51,614 bases of DNA, from positions 1 through 51,614 of the forward strand of contig JAVVXB010000022.1 in NCBI GenBank assembly GCA_036651815.1. Direction: 5' to 3'. The translations under genes were made by a program, and so were the position numbers. The notes beneath the pieces are model-generated. The model was not told where the DNA came from. It saw nothing but the letters and a program-made list of their open reading frames with translations, and ran no database searches. This DNA comes from JAVVXB01 sp036651815. GTDB taxonomy: Bacteria; Bacillota; Clostridia; Christensenellales; CAG-138. Positions 35,735-45,252 of the stretch are shown here, piece after piece. Each line of letters begins with the position of its first letter. Position 1 is the stretch's first letter.

Positions 35735-36757
35735 TCAGCGTTGTACCCGGCCGGAAGCATCGCCTTTGGCAAGTTTTTGAACCTCATTGACGGATACCTG
35801 ATTGAAGTCTCCCTCGATCGAATGTTTCAAACAGCTTGCCGACACCGCAAACGCAAGCGCATCTGCCGGAGCGTATCCATTGATCATGCCATAAATCAGG
35901 CCAGCGCCAAAACTGTCGCCACCGCCAACTCGGTCAACAATATGAACCTTGTAACTGTCTGAATAGTAATATTCGCCGTTTGTAAACAGCATGCCAGCCC
36001 AGCCATTGTCATCTGCGGAAATTGAGGAGCGGAGCGTAATTGCTACCGCGCGAAACCCAAACCGCTGCGAAAGCTGCTTCGCCACATCCTGGTAACCCGC
36101 ATGATCCAGCTTTCCGCTGGTGACATCCGAATCAGTGGCCTGAATGTCAAATACATCTGCCGCATCGTCCTCATTGGCAATGCATACATCCACGTATTCC
36201 ATCAGTCCGCTCATTACACGACCCGCTTCATCTCGTGTCCACAGCTTTTTTCTGTAGTTGAGGTCGCAGCTGACGGTCAATCCCTTGCGCTTTGCCGCCT
36301 GACATGCATCCTTGCAAATATTGGCCACATTCTCACCGAGCGCTGGTGTGATACCAGTAAAGTGAAACCATTCAGCATCCGCAAAAATCGCATCCCAGTC
36401 GAAATCACTCGGCAGTGCATTTGCAATCGCAGAATCCGCGCGATCATAAATTACTTTACTTGCACGCTGAGATGCACCCTTTTCCAAATAATAGATTCCG
36501 ATGCGCTTGCCCCCGCGGACAATACCGGATGTATCCACACCATAGCGGCGTAACGCGTTTACAGCAGCCTGACCGATTTCATGTGCTGGTAGTTTGGTGA
36601 TAAACTTCGCATTCAGACCAAAATTAGCCAGTGAAATCGCAACATTTGCTTCCCCGCCGCCATAAGTTGCGCCAAATGTCTCCGCCTGCACAAATCGCTC
36701 ATGTCCCTGCGGCGCCAAGCGCAGCATGATTTCGCCAAAGGTGATAATCTTACCCAT
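35735..36757 (-). CDS. kdgK: 2-keto-3-deoxygluconate kinase (PfkB family)
   Basis: 340 residues from ATG 36757 (SD cggagg). A PfkB-family sugar kinase. Motifs: GKIITFGEIMLRLAPQGHERF, GGGEANVAISLANFGL, the ATP/anion-hole DRVGGGDSFGAGLIYG, with the catalytic Asp. It is placed directly after the KDPG aldolase, so its expected reaction is KDG to KDPG. It is the last gene of an 11-gene operon and runs into the bidirectional terminator. Confidence 0.9.
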   Translation of the reverse strand: MGKIITFGEIMLRLAPQGHERFVQAETFGATYGGGEANVAISLANFGLNAKFITKLPAHEIGQAAVNALRRYGVDTSGIVRGGKRIGIYYLEKGASQRASKVIYDRADSAIANALPSDFDWDAIFADAEWFHFTGITPALGENVANICKDACQAAKRKGLTVSCDLNYRKKLWTRDEAGRVMSGLMEYVDVCIANEDDAADVFDIQATDSDVTSGKLDHAGYQDVAKQLSQRFGFRAVAITLRSSISADDNGWAGMLFTNGEYYYSDSYKVHIVDRVGGGDSFGAGLIYGMINGYAPADALAFAVSASCLKHSIEGDFNQVSVNEVQKLAKGDASGRVQR

Positions 36758-36773
36758 CAATTTGCCTCCGTTC

Positions 36774-37742
36774 TTAGTCCTTGCTCTGAACAAGGTGTAC
36801 TGCAAAACCAGCGATTTCCTCTTTTAAATAGATGGCCACTGGCGTGCCCTTGTCATCAAACTTCATGGAATCCTGCAAAAATGTCACACCGTTCAACTCC
36901 AGATAGGCAATCGCACGACTCAGCGAAAGTGTCGCAATTGCCACGTGCCCATGTTTACCATGATACGGTGTTTTCATGAGTTCCACATAGGATCCAGCAA
37001 AAATGGAGCTGTTCCCAATCTTTTCCGAAAATCCAAATAACCGCCCAAACATTTGAGCAGCAGCGCGCGCTTGCGTCTCATTCTCGGTGTTTATGCCAAC
37101 ATGTGCAAGTCGAAAGCCCAACATCGTCTGCACCGCCTCAGCTGTGAGACGCGTAATTTCATCAAAACGTTGGGCTGCAATCAATTCCGGCTTTACCATC
37201 CACGATCCGCCGCAAGCCAATACACGATCAAACGAGAGATAATCATTCACATTCTTAACGCTCACGCCACCGGTCGGCATAAATCGGACAGACGGATATG
37301 GTGCAGAAACAGCCTTGAGAAATGCAACGCCTCCACTCTGCTCCGCCGGAAAAAACTTGACCGCTTCCAGTCCAGATTCAATCGCCAGTTCAATATCTGA
37401 AGGTGTCGTACAGCCTGGCACCACGGGAATTCCCTGCTTAATGCAGTATGCAACAACCTTTGGATTGAATCCCGGCGTTACGATAAACTTGGCGCCCGCA
37501 GCAATCGCACAATCAACTTGCGCAGTTGTTAGTACCGTACCAGCACCAACAAGAATATGGGGGCACTCTGCAGCAATTCTGCGAATACTTTCTTCGCCCT
37601 GCGCCGTGCGGAACGTCACCTCTGCGCAAGGTAGACCGCCGGCTTCCAGCGCTTTGGCTAGCGGAATAGCATTGTTTGGATCGTCCAAGCGAATCACCGG
37701 AACGATGCCAATAAACTGAATCTTTTTCAATACTGGATGCAT
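36774..37742 (-). CDS. KDPG/KHG aldolase fused to a VOC (glyoxalase-like) domain
   Basis: 322 residues from ATG 37742 (gaggt upstream; the longer frame runs into the upstream gene). Residues 1-205 form an Eda-type aldolase with AEVTFRTA (Glu), GAGTVLT, and GLEAVKFFPAEQSGG carrying the Schiff-base Lys. Residues about 212-322 form a glyoxalase/bleomycin-resistance-like VOC module (RLAHVGINTENETQARAAAQMFGRLFGFSE ... GHVAIATLSLSRAIAYLELNGVTFLQDSM). The aldolase cleaves KDPG to pyruvate and glyceraldehyde-3-phosphate, fitting the next gene kdgK. The role of the VOC part is unknown. Confidence 0.88.
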   Translation of the reverse strand: MHPVLKKIQFIGIVPVIRLDDPNNAIPLAKALEAGGLPCAEVTFRTAQGEESIRRIAAECPHILVGAGTVLTTAQVDCAIAAGAKFIVTPGFNPKVVAYCIKQGIPVVPGCTTPSDIELAIESGLEAVKFFPAEQSGGVAFLKAVSAPYPSVRFMPTGGVSVKNVNDYLSFDRVLACGGSWMVKPELIAAQRFDEITRLTAEAVQTMLGFRLAHVGINTENETQARAAAQMFGRLFGFSEKIGNSSIFAGSYVELMKTPYHGKHGHVAIATLSLSRAIAYLELNGVTFLQDSMKFDDKGTPVAIYLKEEIAGFAVHLVQSKD

Positions 37743-37764
37743 ATTATTACCTCTATCATTCTTA

Positions 37765-38940
37765 TTACGATAACGATTTCTCCCTGGGTTCATTGCGTAA
37801 AACTCTTTGTACCAGCATGGCATAACAGTCAATCGCCAGCCGCAGCTGTTCCACATCCAAGAACTCATTGGCCGTATGCGCCTGTAACAGATTGCCTGGA
37901 CCAAGCACAATCGTATCCGTCCCCATCTGTTGCCAGGTAGTCTGCTCACAACATCCATCAAATGCACAAGGTACGCATGGCGACTTCGTCAAGCTTTCAA
38001 GTACCTCTGTCGCCATCGTCACAAGCGGTGACTCTGAATCTACCTCACCAGGCAGCGTGGTCAAGTACGTTTTAACCGTATACCGGAACGTTTCGTCCTG
38101 CTTTCCGGCGTATTCAATTGCGTCAATCAACTCTTTGCGCGCCTGTCCCGCCGTTTCACCCGGCAACAACCGGCGGTCAATTTTGAGTACACACTCAGAC
38201 GGAATCACGTTTCCCTTGTTTCCAGCATGAATCATCGTTACTGTTGCACTGGCCGTGCCAAGCAATGCGTGTACGTGTTTTTGTAGTTTCTGATTGACAT
38301 GCTGCACACCATTGATAACGTATAGACTTTTTTCAATTGGATTCACCGAATCGTAGGGTCTGGCTGCATGGCCGCCGCGACCATACACGGTCACTAACAA
38401 CCTCGTTACGCCTTTATGGCACGTGTTGAGCCGAAGCGATGTCGGTTCGCCAATGATGGCATAATCTGCGCGTCCGCCCGCTGTTAAAAATTGCTTTAGC
38501 CCAAGACTGTTGGTTTCCTCATCCGCCACAAAGGCAAGCAGCAGATCTCCCTGTAACGTTGCCCCTTGCTCAATCAATTTTTTCACCGCTGTGATCTGCG
38601 CGGCAATACCGCCCTTCATATCGCATACACCACGTCCAAAGACACGCCCGTCACGCACTCCCATACAAAACGGATCACTTGTCCAGCCCTCGCCAGCCGC
38701 CACCACATCAAGATGTCCAGTCAGCGCCAGCGTTGAACCTTTCGTTTTCCCCGGTATGCGTGCAATGACATTTGCACGGTTTTCCGCTACCGGCTGTAAC
38801 TGTGCGCATATCCCGATGCCTTGCAGCTCCTGCACCAGCATTGCTGCCAGCGCCGCCTCTTGTCCCGGCGGGTTGGTGGTATTTATTTCGATCATGCGCC
38901 TCAGCAAGGAAAGCGCATAGGCCTCATAGACATCCGTCAT
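37765..38940 (-). CDS. M20 family deacylase/peptidase (ArgE/DapE-like)
   Basis: 391 residues. A metal-dependent amide hydrolase. The metal site has LTGHLDVV (His), GVCDMKGGIAA (Asp) and DEETNSLGL (Glu pair), followed by EPTSLRLNTCHKGVTR and the dimerisation domain (GRGGHAARPYDSVNP), and a C-terminal metal His in the region LGPGNLLQAHTANEFLDV. The start overlaps the aldo/keto reductase stop by four bases. In this operon a role in removing an N-acyl group from an imported amino-sugar or amino acid derivative is likely, but the substrate is unproven. Confidence 0.88.
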   Translation of the reverse strand: MTDVYEAYALSLLRRMIEINTTNPPGQEAALAAMLVQELQGIGICAQLQPVAENRANVIARIPGKTKGSTLALTGHLDVVAAGEGWTSDPFCMGVRDGRVFGRGVCDMKGGIAAQITAVKKLIEQGATLQGDLLLAFVADEETNSLGLKQFLTAGGRADYAIIGEPTSLRLNTCHKGVTRLLVTVYGRGGHAARPYDSVNPIEKSLYVINGVQHVNQKLQKHVHALLGTASATVTMIHAGNKGNVIPSECVLKIDRRLLPGETAGQARKELIDAIEYAGKQDETFRYTVKTYLTTLPGEVDSESPLVTMATEVLESLTKSPCVPCAFDGCCEQTTWQQMGTDTIVLGPGNLLQAHTANEFLDVEQLRLAIDCYAMLVQRVLRNEPREKSLS

Positions 38941-39914
38941 ATAGAACCTGCTTCCGATTGCCCATAATACAGATAATCCGCCTCGGCAGTTGTCAACGAA
39001 ACATCACAACCCGACATAGAATCGTACAGTTGTGCAAGCGAGCTGCTTGAAAAAATCGCGCACCCCGGTACTACGTTGCTGGTAATATAGGCAAGCACAA
39101 TGCTGGTAACCGAAACGCCTTTTTCCATGGCAAGTTGCTTCACGCGATCCAGTTTTTGCAAATTGACTGGGTTTAAATACCGATGACGTGCACGTTCACT
39201 CAGTCGATCCAATCCTTGAGCTCCCATGGTAAAGAAACCTTTAGCCTGCGAAGAAAAACCGAATACCGGGAACTGTGCAGTACGATACCATTCATACTCG
39301 CTGGGTGACATAAAAAACTGTGTCGTATCCCCCTGCAGCTCTGCCGTGGTATAGGCAAGGCTCCACTGCGTCTGCGCTGCGGCAAGCTCAGGCAGCCCAT
39401 TGGCGGATGCATAGGCGTTATACGCTTCAATACGCGTGTGTTTCCAGTTGGACACACCGATCAGCCGCGTCTTGCCGCTCTTAACCAGTCCAGACAGGCT
39501 CTCGCAGATATCGCCAACATCCCTCGATTCATCATCGCGGTGTAGCCAGTAGATGTCTATATGGTCTGTGCCTAGCGTTTTCAGGCTCTCATGAATATCG
39601 GTCTCGATACAATGACGTGACAAACGCGGCGTTTCAGGATCGCCCCATGGAAAATGTCCGCCCTTGGTAGAAAGCAGCAGTTCATTGCGTAACCCGCGCG
39701 ACTTCAGCCACAAACCAATAAGAATCTCGCTGTACGGTAGTCCAGCATCTGTCCATACGCCATAGACGCGCGCGGTATCTAACGTGTTACCGCCATGTTC
39801 CACATAGGCATCCATCATCTGAAATGCGAGTTCAGTATCGATGCGATCACCAAAATAGTCGGTGCCAAGCACCAGCTTTGAAAATTGGATTCCAGCTAAA
39901 ATAAAATATCTCAT
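38937..39914 (-). CDS. Aldo/keto reductase
   Basis: 325 residues. An NAD(P)H-dependent carbonyl reductase with a TIM barrel. The catalytic tetrad is visible: Asp in NTLDTARVYG (with Tyr), Lys in LLLSTKGGHF and His in IYWLHRDDE. A nucleotide-binding C-terminal region follows. Translationally coupled to the M20 gene. Its substrate is unknown; reduction or oxidation of a sugar-derived aldehyde or ketone fits the operon. Confidence 0.9.
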   Translation of the reverse strand: MRYFILAGIQFSKLVLGTDYFGDRIDTELAFQMMDAYVEHGGNTLDTARVYGVWTDAGLPYSEILIGLWLKSRGLRNELLLSTKGGHFPWGDPETPRLSRHCIETDIHESLKTLGTDHIDIYWLHRDDESRDVGDICESLSGLVKSGKTRLIGVSNWKHTRIEAYNAYASANGLPELAAAQTQWSLAYTTAELQGDTTQFFMSPSEYEWYRTAQFPVFGFSSQAKGFFTMGAQGLDRLSERARHRYLNPVNLQKLDRVKQLAMEKGVSVTSIVLAYITSNVVPGCAIFSSSSLAQLYDSMSGCDVSLTTAEADYLYYGQSEAGSI

Positions 39915-39965
39915 ACGAATGCATCTTTCTCAATCGTTGGAGCCGCTATGTAGCGGTGCTAACGT

Positions 39966-40952
39966 CTATCTTCTTTGCTGTGCAAACGTTGGGTTTATGA
40001 TGCGGTTATGAATCTGACCCTCTGCAAACGTCTTGATGATTTCTACCATCAGATGCTGGCAGCGCTCCTCCGATTCGAAGCTTGCCGCACCAATGTGTGG
40101 AGTAACGGATACGTTATCCATCTTCAGTAGCGGATTATTGGGATCAAACGGTTCTGCACTCATAACATCCAGGCCGGCGGCCATCAGCTTGCCGCTTCGC
40201 AGCGCTTCCATCAGATCCGGCTCATTCACGATTTCACCCCGGCTGGTATTGACCAGAATTGCACCGTTCTTCATGCGTGCAAACCGCGAACAATCCATCA
40301 TCCCCTGTGTCTCCGGCAGTAACGGCACATGCAAACTCACCACATCGCTCTTTTCAAGCAGCTCGTTGAGATCGTTCGTAAAGATTACATTTTGATGCTT
40401 TGCCAGTGCGTCCTTGTTTTCAAACACATCGTATGCAATGACGGATACCCAGAAGCCTTCCAACATGCGTGATAAGTGCTGCGCAATCTGTCCAAATCCA
40501 ACCAGTCCAACCGTCTTCCCATCCAGTTCCATCCCGGTGTGCGGTTTCCATCGACTTTCTCTGGAATACGCACAGGCACGGTCGAATCCACGCAGGCTCG
40601 AAAGAATATGCGTCATGGCAAGCTGCGCAACCGTCTGCGCATTCTGCCCTGCCAGATTGGCAATAGCAATGCCCTTCTGCGTTGCATACGGAATATCAAA
40701 GTTATTGATGCCGGTACCATACTTGACCAACGCCTTCAGTTGATCACCCGCCGCATCTATGAGCTCAGAATCCCATTGTTCGAGGCTTGCGACCACATAG
40801 TCATATCCTTCCGCAACCGTTTTGAGCAACGCCGCGCGATCGCTCTTATCTACATGCTTTCGAACAACTTCAAACCCAGACTGCTGTAAGCCGTTGAGTA
40901 AAGTCTCCGCAATCAAATCATCGTAGAGATTCGTCCAGACACGCTGTTTCAT
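39966..40952 (-). CDS. D-isomer 2-hydroxyacid dehydrogenase (phosphoglycerate-dehydrogenase-like)
   Basis: 328 residues. NAD-dependent interconversion of a 2-hydroxy acid and 2-oxo acid. Motifs: VKYGTGINNFDIPYA, Rossmann GLVGFGQIAQHLSRML, catalytic Arg in LVNTSRGEIV, Glu in MSAEPFDPNNPL and His in VTPHIGAASFES. SD aaagg is seven bases before ATG. It lacks the ACT/ASB regulatory domains of SerA, so a catabolic hydroxyacid role is more likely than serine synthesis. Confidence 0.9.
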   Translation of the reverse strand: MKQRVWTNLYDDLIAETLLNGLQQSGFEVVRKHVDKSDRAALLKTVAEGYDYVVASLEQWDSELIDAAGDQLKALVKYGTGINNFDIPYATQKGIAIANLAGQNAQTVAQLAMTHILSSLRGFDRACAYSRESRWKPHTGMELDGKTVGLVGFGQIAQHLSRMLEGFWVSVIAYDVFENKDALAKHQNVIFTNDLNELLEKSDVVSLHVPLLPETQGMMDCSRFARMKNGAILVNTSRGEIVNEPDLMEALRSGKLMAAGLDVMSAEPFDPNNPLLKMDNVSVTPHIGAASFESEERCQHLMVEIIKTFAEGQIHNRIINPTFAQQRR

Positions 40953-40972
40953 ATGTCAACCTTTCTACTGTC

Positions 40973-41884
40973 TTAATCGATCATCGAGATATAGTGTTCC
41001 ATCTTTTCATAGGTGTCACGTAAACCGGGATAATCCATCGGCACAGAAAAGAACGGTGCACGCGGCTCACCGATGTCTGTGAACCGTTCCCGAATAATGG
41101 TTTTGCAGGCACCGTACAACGACGGATAAGATAGCAGCTCGGTAATCAGTTCGTTTGCACGGATTTGCCAAAGTTGAGCCGCATCAAACTGTTTTTTCAC
41201 GATACAATCCTCAATCTTGAGGAAGATTTCCGGCATAGTACCGTAGGTACCGCCAATGCCGGCGTCTGCGCCCATAATACGTCCGGCAAGGTACTGCTCA
41301 TCCGGTCCATTAAACACAATGAAATCTTTACCGCCTATGGTTTTCAGCTGCTCGGTTTGGTATGCATTCATTGACGTATTCTTAATGCCGCTCACGCGGT
41401 CGTAGGTTAGCATCTTTCTAAACAGCTTCATCGAAAGGTCATATCCGGTCAACTGTGGAATGTTATAGATAATAAACGGGATATCCGCAGCATCCATAAT
41501 CGATTTCCAGTGCGCCTCAATTGTATCTTCACTGGGACGATAGTAGATACACGGCACCGCAGACACAGCGTGTGCACCACAACGCCAAGCATGTTCTGCC
41601 AGCTCTGCCGAATGTTTCGTAGCAGGTGCGCCAACATGCACAATCACCGTCATCTGATCGCCGATCTCGTCAACCAGTGTTTCGGTCACCAATTTGCGCT
41701 CCGCCACATCCAGCAATACGCCCTCACCAGTGGAGCCGCATGCATACATGCCTGTCACGCCCAAAGCCGCATATTTGCGTGCGATGTTGCGAATTCTCTC
41801 AGGTGACACATTCCCGTTTTTGTCATAAGGGGTATTGAGTGCAACAAAAATTCCGTGGAATCTAGATGTATCGTACTTGCTCAT
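40973..41884 (-). CDS. N-acetylneuraminate-lyase-like aldolase (DapA/NAL family)
   Basis: 303 residues of the class I NAL/DHDPS family. It cleaves a 2-keto-3-deoxy sugar acid to pyruvate and an aldose. GSTGEGVLL (NAL-type GSTGE, where DHDPS has GTTGE), the catalytic Tyr in IYYRPSEDTIEAHW, Schiff-base Lys in VSGIKNTSMNAYQ and FNGPDEQYLAGRIMGADAGIGGTYG, which matches the sialic acid lyase pattern NGYDExxxxGxxxGADGGIGSTY better than DHDPS. Sialic acid lyase or a related ketoacid aldolase is expected. SD gaggagg precedes ATG. Immediately upstream of the hydroxyacid dehydrogenase in the operon. Confidence 0.85.
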   Translation of the reverse strand: MSKYDTSRFHGIFVALNTPYDKNGNVSPERIRNIARKYAALGVTGMYACGSTGEGVLLDVAERKLVTETLVDEIGDQMTVIVHVGAPATKHSAELAEHAWRCGAHAVSAVPCIYYRPSEDTIEAHWKSIMDAADIPFIIYNIPQLTGYDLSMKLFRKMLTYDRVSGIKNTSMNAYQTEQLKTIGGKDFIVFNGPDEQYLAGRIMGADAGIGGTYGTMPEIFLKIEDCIVKKQFDAAQLWQIRANELITELLSYPSLYGACKTIIRERFTDIGEPRAPFFSVPMDYPGLRDTYEKMEHYISMID

Positions 41885-41947
41885 TTTCGTTTCCTCCTCT
41901 GTGCGCAGGATGAAAGCTGCGCAATCCTTTAATTAAGATTCGATTAA

Positions 41948-42781
41948 TTAGCCTTTTACTGCACCCGCAGTTGTTCCCGTTACCAGATATTTTGATGAAA
42001 CCATATACATAATGAGTACAGGAATCGTACAGATGATGGATCCGGCCATCAGCGGCCCCCAGGAAAATACGTCACCAATCATCATATTAGATAAAGCCAG
42101 CGTAATGGTTTTTTTTGCTGCTTCCTGCACAACCACCAACGCATACAAATATTCGCTCCAGCACATCGTAAACATGAATATTACGGTAGACATAACACCC
42201 GGCAACGACATCGGCAATGCAATGCGAATCATGCTCTGTATCTTGTTGCAACCATCAATTTCTGCCGCTTCCTCCAGTTCAATCGGTATAGACTTGAGGT
42301 AAGCAATCAACATCCATGTCGCATATGGAATCGTAAACGTTGGATAGATGAGTATCAGCCCCCAGAGCGAGTTGCTCAGTCCCAATTTTGACACCAACAG
42401 ATACAAGGGGATGTAGAGTATTGTTCTCGGCAAAAGATATGCATAAAGCACCGCTTTGCTGGAAAACTTCCTGCCTGGAAAATCAAGTTTCACTATGGCG
42501 TATGCAGCAATGTAGCTTAATACTGCCGATATGATAGTGACCGAGCATGCCACAATAAGGCTGTTTTTAATATTCTGCAAGAACCCTCGTTCAAACAACA
42601 TCTCTTTATAAGCAGAAAATGTAAAGCTCTTGGGCCAGAATGTTGGAACAGGGCTATAGATTTCCTTCTGCGTTTTAAACGATGTAATGCCCATCCAATA
42701 TACTGGAAACAGCGCAATCACCAAAAACATCAGCAGCAGTGAATATACAATGACCCATTTTACCCATTTTCTTCTTTTCAT
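41948..42781 (-). CDS. Sugar ABC transporter permease (MalG type)
   Basis: 277 residues with about six membrane helices (WVIVYSLLLMFLVIALFPVYWMGITSFKTQKE at the start) and the EAA-loop typical of the MalG family (LEEAAEIDGCNKIQSMIRIALPMSLPGV). It pairs with the upstream permease and binding protein. No ATPase gene is present in the operon; such CUT1 systems often share one ATPase (MsmK type). Confidence 0.92.
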   Translation of the reverse strand: MKRRKWVKWVIVYSLLLMFLVIALFPVYWMGITSFKTQKEIYSPVPTFWPKSFTFSAYKEMLFERGFLQNIKNSLIVACSVTIISAVLSYIAAYAIVKLDFPGRKFSSKAVLYAYLLPRTILYIPLYLLVSKLGLSNSLWGLILIYPTFTIPYATWMLIAYLKSIPIELEEAAEIDGCNKIQSMIRIALPMSLPGVMSTVIFMFTMCWSEYLYALVVVQEAAKKTITLALSNMMIGDVFSWGPLMAGSIICTIPVLIMYMVSSKYLVTGTTAGAVKG

Positions 42782-42803
42782 CTTTCTTATTCATTCCTCC
42801 TGC

Positions 42804-43703
42804 TTATGATTGTTCAAGCATTCGCTTGGTCGTGAAGTGAATCAACACAGCTAGTGGCGGAAATGAAATCAACGCAATGGCCAATGCTTTGCCAATATCC
42901 ATATTCATAAACCCATATGTATAGCTCAGTGTAGAAAGAATCTGTGTTCCGTTCGCCGGGCCGCCACGCGTGAGTACCCAGATGATCTCAAAATCACCCA
43001 GCGTCCAAACCGTCGTCACAATGGTCGCAAGTAGCGTAACATTCTTCACCATTGGCATGGTTACATTCCAGAATCGTTGAATCGCATTCGCGCCATCAAT
43101 ACGCGCCGCCTCATAGAGCGTGGCATCAATGCACTGCAAACCGGCCAATACGGAAATGGAAACAAATGGAATTCCCCGCCATGCATTGACCAGCACTACG
43201 GCACCCATGGCCAACCATCGGCTGGCTAAAAAACCCACTTGTGATTCCACAACATGTAAATTTAATAAAATGTAATTGAGAACGCCACTGATATCCGAAA
43301 ATATCCATTGCCAGATGAGTACGGATACCAACGTCGGAATTGTCCAAGGAAGAATAAGGAGCGCTCGATTTAAATTGCGGCATGCAATCTTTTCATTAAG
43401 GATCAACGCCATGATCATGCCAAATATAACCTTGAGCGTAACCGCGCCCACGGTAAAGATAACAGTGTTGAAAACCGACCGCCAAAACAACGAGTCTGTA
43501 AATAGTGACGTGTAATTTCGCAATCCGATGAAATTTCCCGTGGTACCAACACGTTTATCGGTTAAGCTAATGTAAATTGCCCATAAAAACGGAAACACCA
43601 TAACAACAAGCATATACAGCATTACGGGTGCGATGAGCGCAATGCCTAAGTTACGTAAACGTTTCTTTCTGGAAGGCATTCGAAGGGGATTGACCTGTTT
43701 CAT
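42804..43703 (-). CDS. Sugar ABC transporter permease (MalF type)
   Basis: 299 residues, six-helix permease of the CUT1 class. N-terminal basic stretch, first helix ALIAPVMLYMLVVMVFPFLWAIY, and the EAA loop LYEAARIDGANAIQRFWNVTMPMVKNV, which binds the ATPase subunit. SD aaaggaacg precedes ATG. Confidence 0.92.
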   Translation of the reverse strand: MKQVNPLRMPSRKKRLRNLGIALIAPVMLYMLVVMVFPFLWAIYISLTDKRVGTTGNFIGLRNYTSLFTDSLFWRSVFNTVIFTVGAVTLKVIFGMIMALILNEKIACRNLNRALLILPWTIPTLVSVLIWQWIFSDISGVLNYILLNLHVVESQVGFLASRWLAMGAVVLVNAWRGIPFVSISVLAGLQCIDATLYEAARIDGANAIQRFWNVTMPMVKNVTLLATIVTTVWTLGDFEIIWVLTRGGPANGTQILSTLSYTYGFMNMDIGKALAIALISFPPLAVLIHFTTKRMLEQS

Positions 43704-43822
43704 AATCGTTCCTTTCGGCTTCTATGCTGCAAACGGTATTATTGCTCCGTCCGCCGATTTTCAGCTGCCAGCACACAGTTGATGCGCTGGCAGCCGCAGA
43801 TTTTTCAGTTTATCTCGGTCAC

Positions 43823-45187
43823 TTACTTGTTAATAATTGTGTCAATATTTGCCTTGAGCTCATCCAACGCTTTTTGTGCCGTCCATTTTTCAACAAGGAT
43901 ACGCTGGAATGTATCGTTGATCAGACGCATGCTGTAAACTTCACCGGCAGCTGGCGTGTAACCATATTTGTATCCCAAGAAGACAAAGTTATCAACCGTA
44001 TTCACAAACGCCTTGTTTACCGGATCCTGCCAGAGTTCATCGTTCTTAAAGCTCGCATAGATGGGGCAGGTCAGCGGTGCGCCGCCCACGATCCATTCGC
44101 GATAAGCTTCCGGTTCAGTCATGTAAAGTAAGTAGGCTTTGGCCATCTCAGGATTCTTGCTGTTTTTGAAGACTGCTAGATTGTTGCAAACACCAGGGAC
44201 AAAGCAGCCTTTTGGACCAGCAGGCAATGTAGCAATTCCAGTTTTTTCAAATAATTCCGGATCATCATTCTTCACGGCATTGTAGACACTGCCTGCATTG
44301 ATGACCATGGCGGCCTGTCCGCTCAGATATGCCTTGTTGTTTGCGGAATCATCCCAATTGACCGCACCTGCTGCGACAGACTTATCTTCCAAAAAAATAT
44401 CAGCGATCATCTGTGCGCCGGCAACCGCTTCAGCGGAGTTTACAATTGAACTCTTACCATCCTCGGCAAATAATGCGGCACCATAGCTCCAGAGTACGGA
44501 ACGAGCAAACCATTCTGCATCGGAGTTACTCTTGCCAAAGCCAATTCCTGCACCGATGATTCCACCTGCCGGATCATTGACTGCCTTGGCAATTTCGCGG
44601 AACTCATCCCAGGTCTTGGGCGGTTCGGTATAGCCCTTTGCTTCGAGCAGGTCTTTACGGTAATGTAGAACGATTGGTTCTGTCCAATACGGGATAGCAT
44701 ACTGTGCGCCTTCGAAGCTAACGGCGCTCGACAGCGAAGGATATAATGCCTCACGTTCGTCTATCTGAGAAAACACATCGCTAACATCCATTAAAATACC
44801 CTTGGAACCAAACGTACCAACATCCTGATAGCCCATGTATGTAACATCGGGTGTGTCTCCGGATTCGATGGCAGCCGTCCACTTGGTGAGAAATTCCGCA
44901 TAAGGAACCATTTCAACGGACACATTGAGATTATTCTCTTTGCCAAACTGGACAGAACGATCAATAAAATACTGATTGGACGTCTCCGCAAAGTTTTTAA
45001 GCATCCATACGGTGAACTTGCCAGCATCTTTAGTTTTGGTTTCTTTTGCCGATTCTTCCGTTTTTGCTTCCGTTGTGGTCCCTGTTTCTGGTGTTGTGGC
45101 TGATTCTACCGTCTTCGGAGCCTGGCAACCTGCGAATACGGCTGCTACCATCATGGTAACCAAAAGTAATGCAATGATCTTTTTCAT
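43823..45187 (-). CDS. Sugar-binding lipoprotein of the ABC transporter
   Basis: 454 residues. Signal peptide with lipobox VFAGCQAP (Cys 20), an acidic Thr/Glu/Lys linker, then a type-1 solute-binding fold (GKFTVWMLKNFAETSNQYFID ... ILMDVSDVFSQIDE ... AYLLYMTEPEAYREWIVGGAPLTCPIYASF). It captures the substrate outside the cell. Perfect aaggagg SD. The ligand class cannot be read from sequence; the operon suggests an acidic (amino-)sugar. Confidence 0.92.
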   Translation of the reverse strand: MKKIIALLLVTMMVAAVFAGCQAPKTVESATTPETGTTTEAKTEESAKETKTKDAGKFTVWMLKNFAETSNQYFIDRSVQFGKENNLNVSVEMVPYAEFLTKWTAAIESGDTPDVTYMGYQDVGTFGSKGILMDVSDVFSQIDEREALYPSLSSAVSFEGAQYAIPYWTEPIVLHYRKDLLEAKGYTEPPKTWDEFREIAKAVNDPAGGIIGAGIGFGKSNSDAEWFARSVLWSYGAALFAEDGKSSIVNSAEAVAGAQMIADIFLEDKSVAAGAVNWDDSANNKAYLSGQAAMVINAGSVYNAVKNDDPELFEKTGIATLPAGPKGCFVPGVCNNLAVFKNSKNPEMAKAYLLYMTEPEAYREWIVGGAPLTCPIYASFKNDELWQDPVNKAFVNTVDNFVFLGYKYGYTPAAGEVYSMRLINDTFQRILVEKWTAQKALDELKANIDTIINK

Positions 45188-45252
45188 GTGTTCCTCCTTA
45201 TTATTTTGGTTTATTTCAAGGCCGTGCGCCCGATCGACAGATTAAGTCTGCG

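Noticed and set aside
39966..40952. serA of serine biosynthesis
   Set aside because: No ACT/regulatory domain and located inside a catabolic transport operon without serC or serB.
40973..41884. Dihydrodipicolinate synthase (dapA) for lysine synthesis
   Set aside because: GSTGE and the NGPDEQYLAG...GADAGIGGTYG block fit sialic acid lyase-type members, and the context is catabolic.
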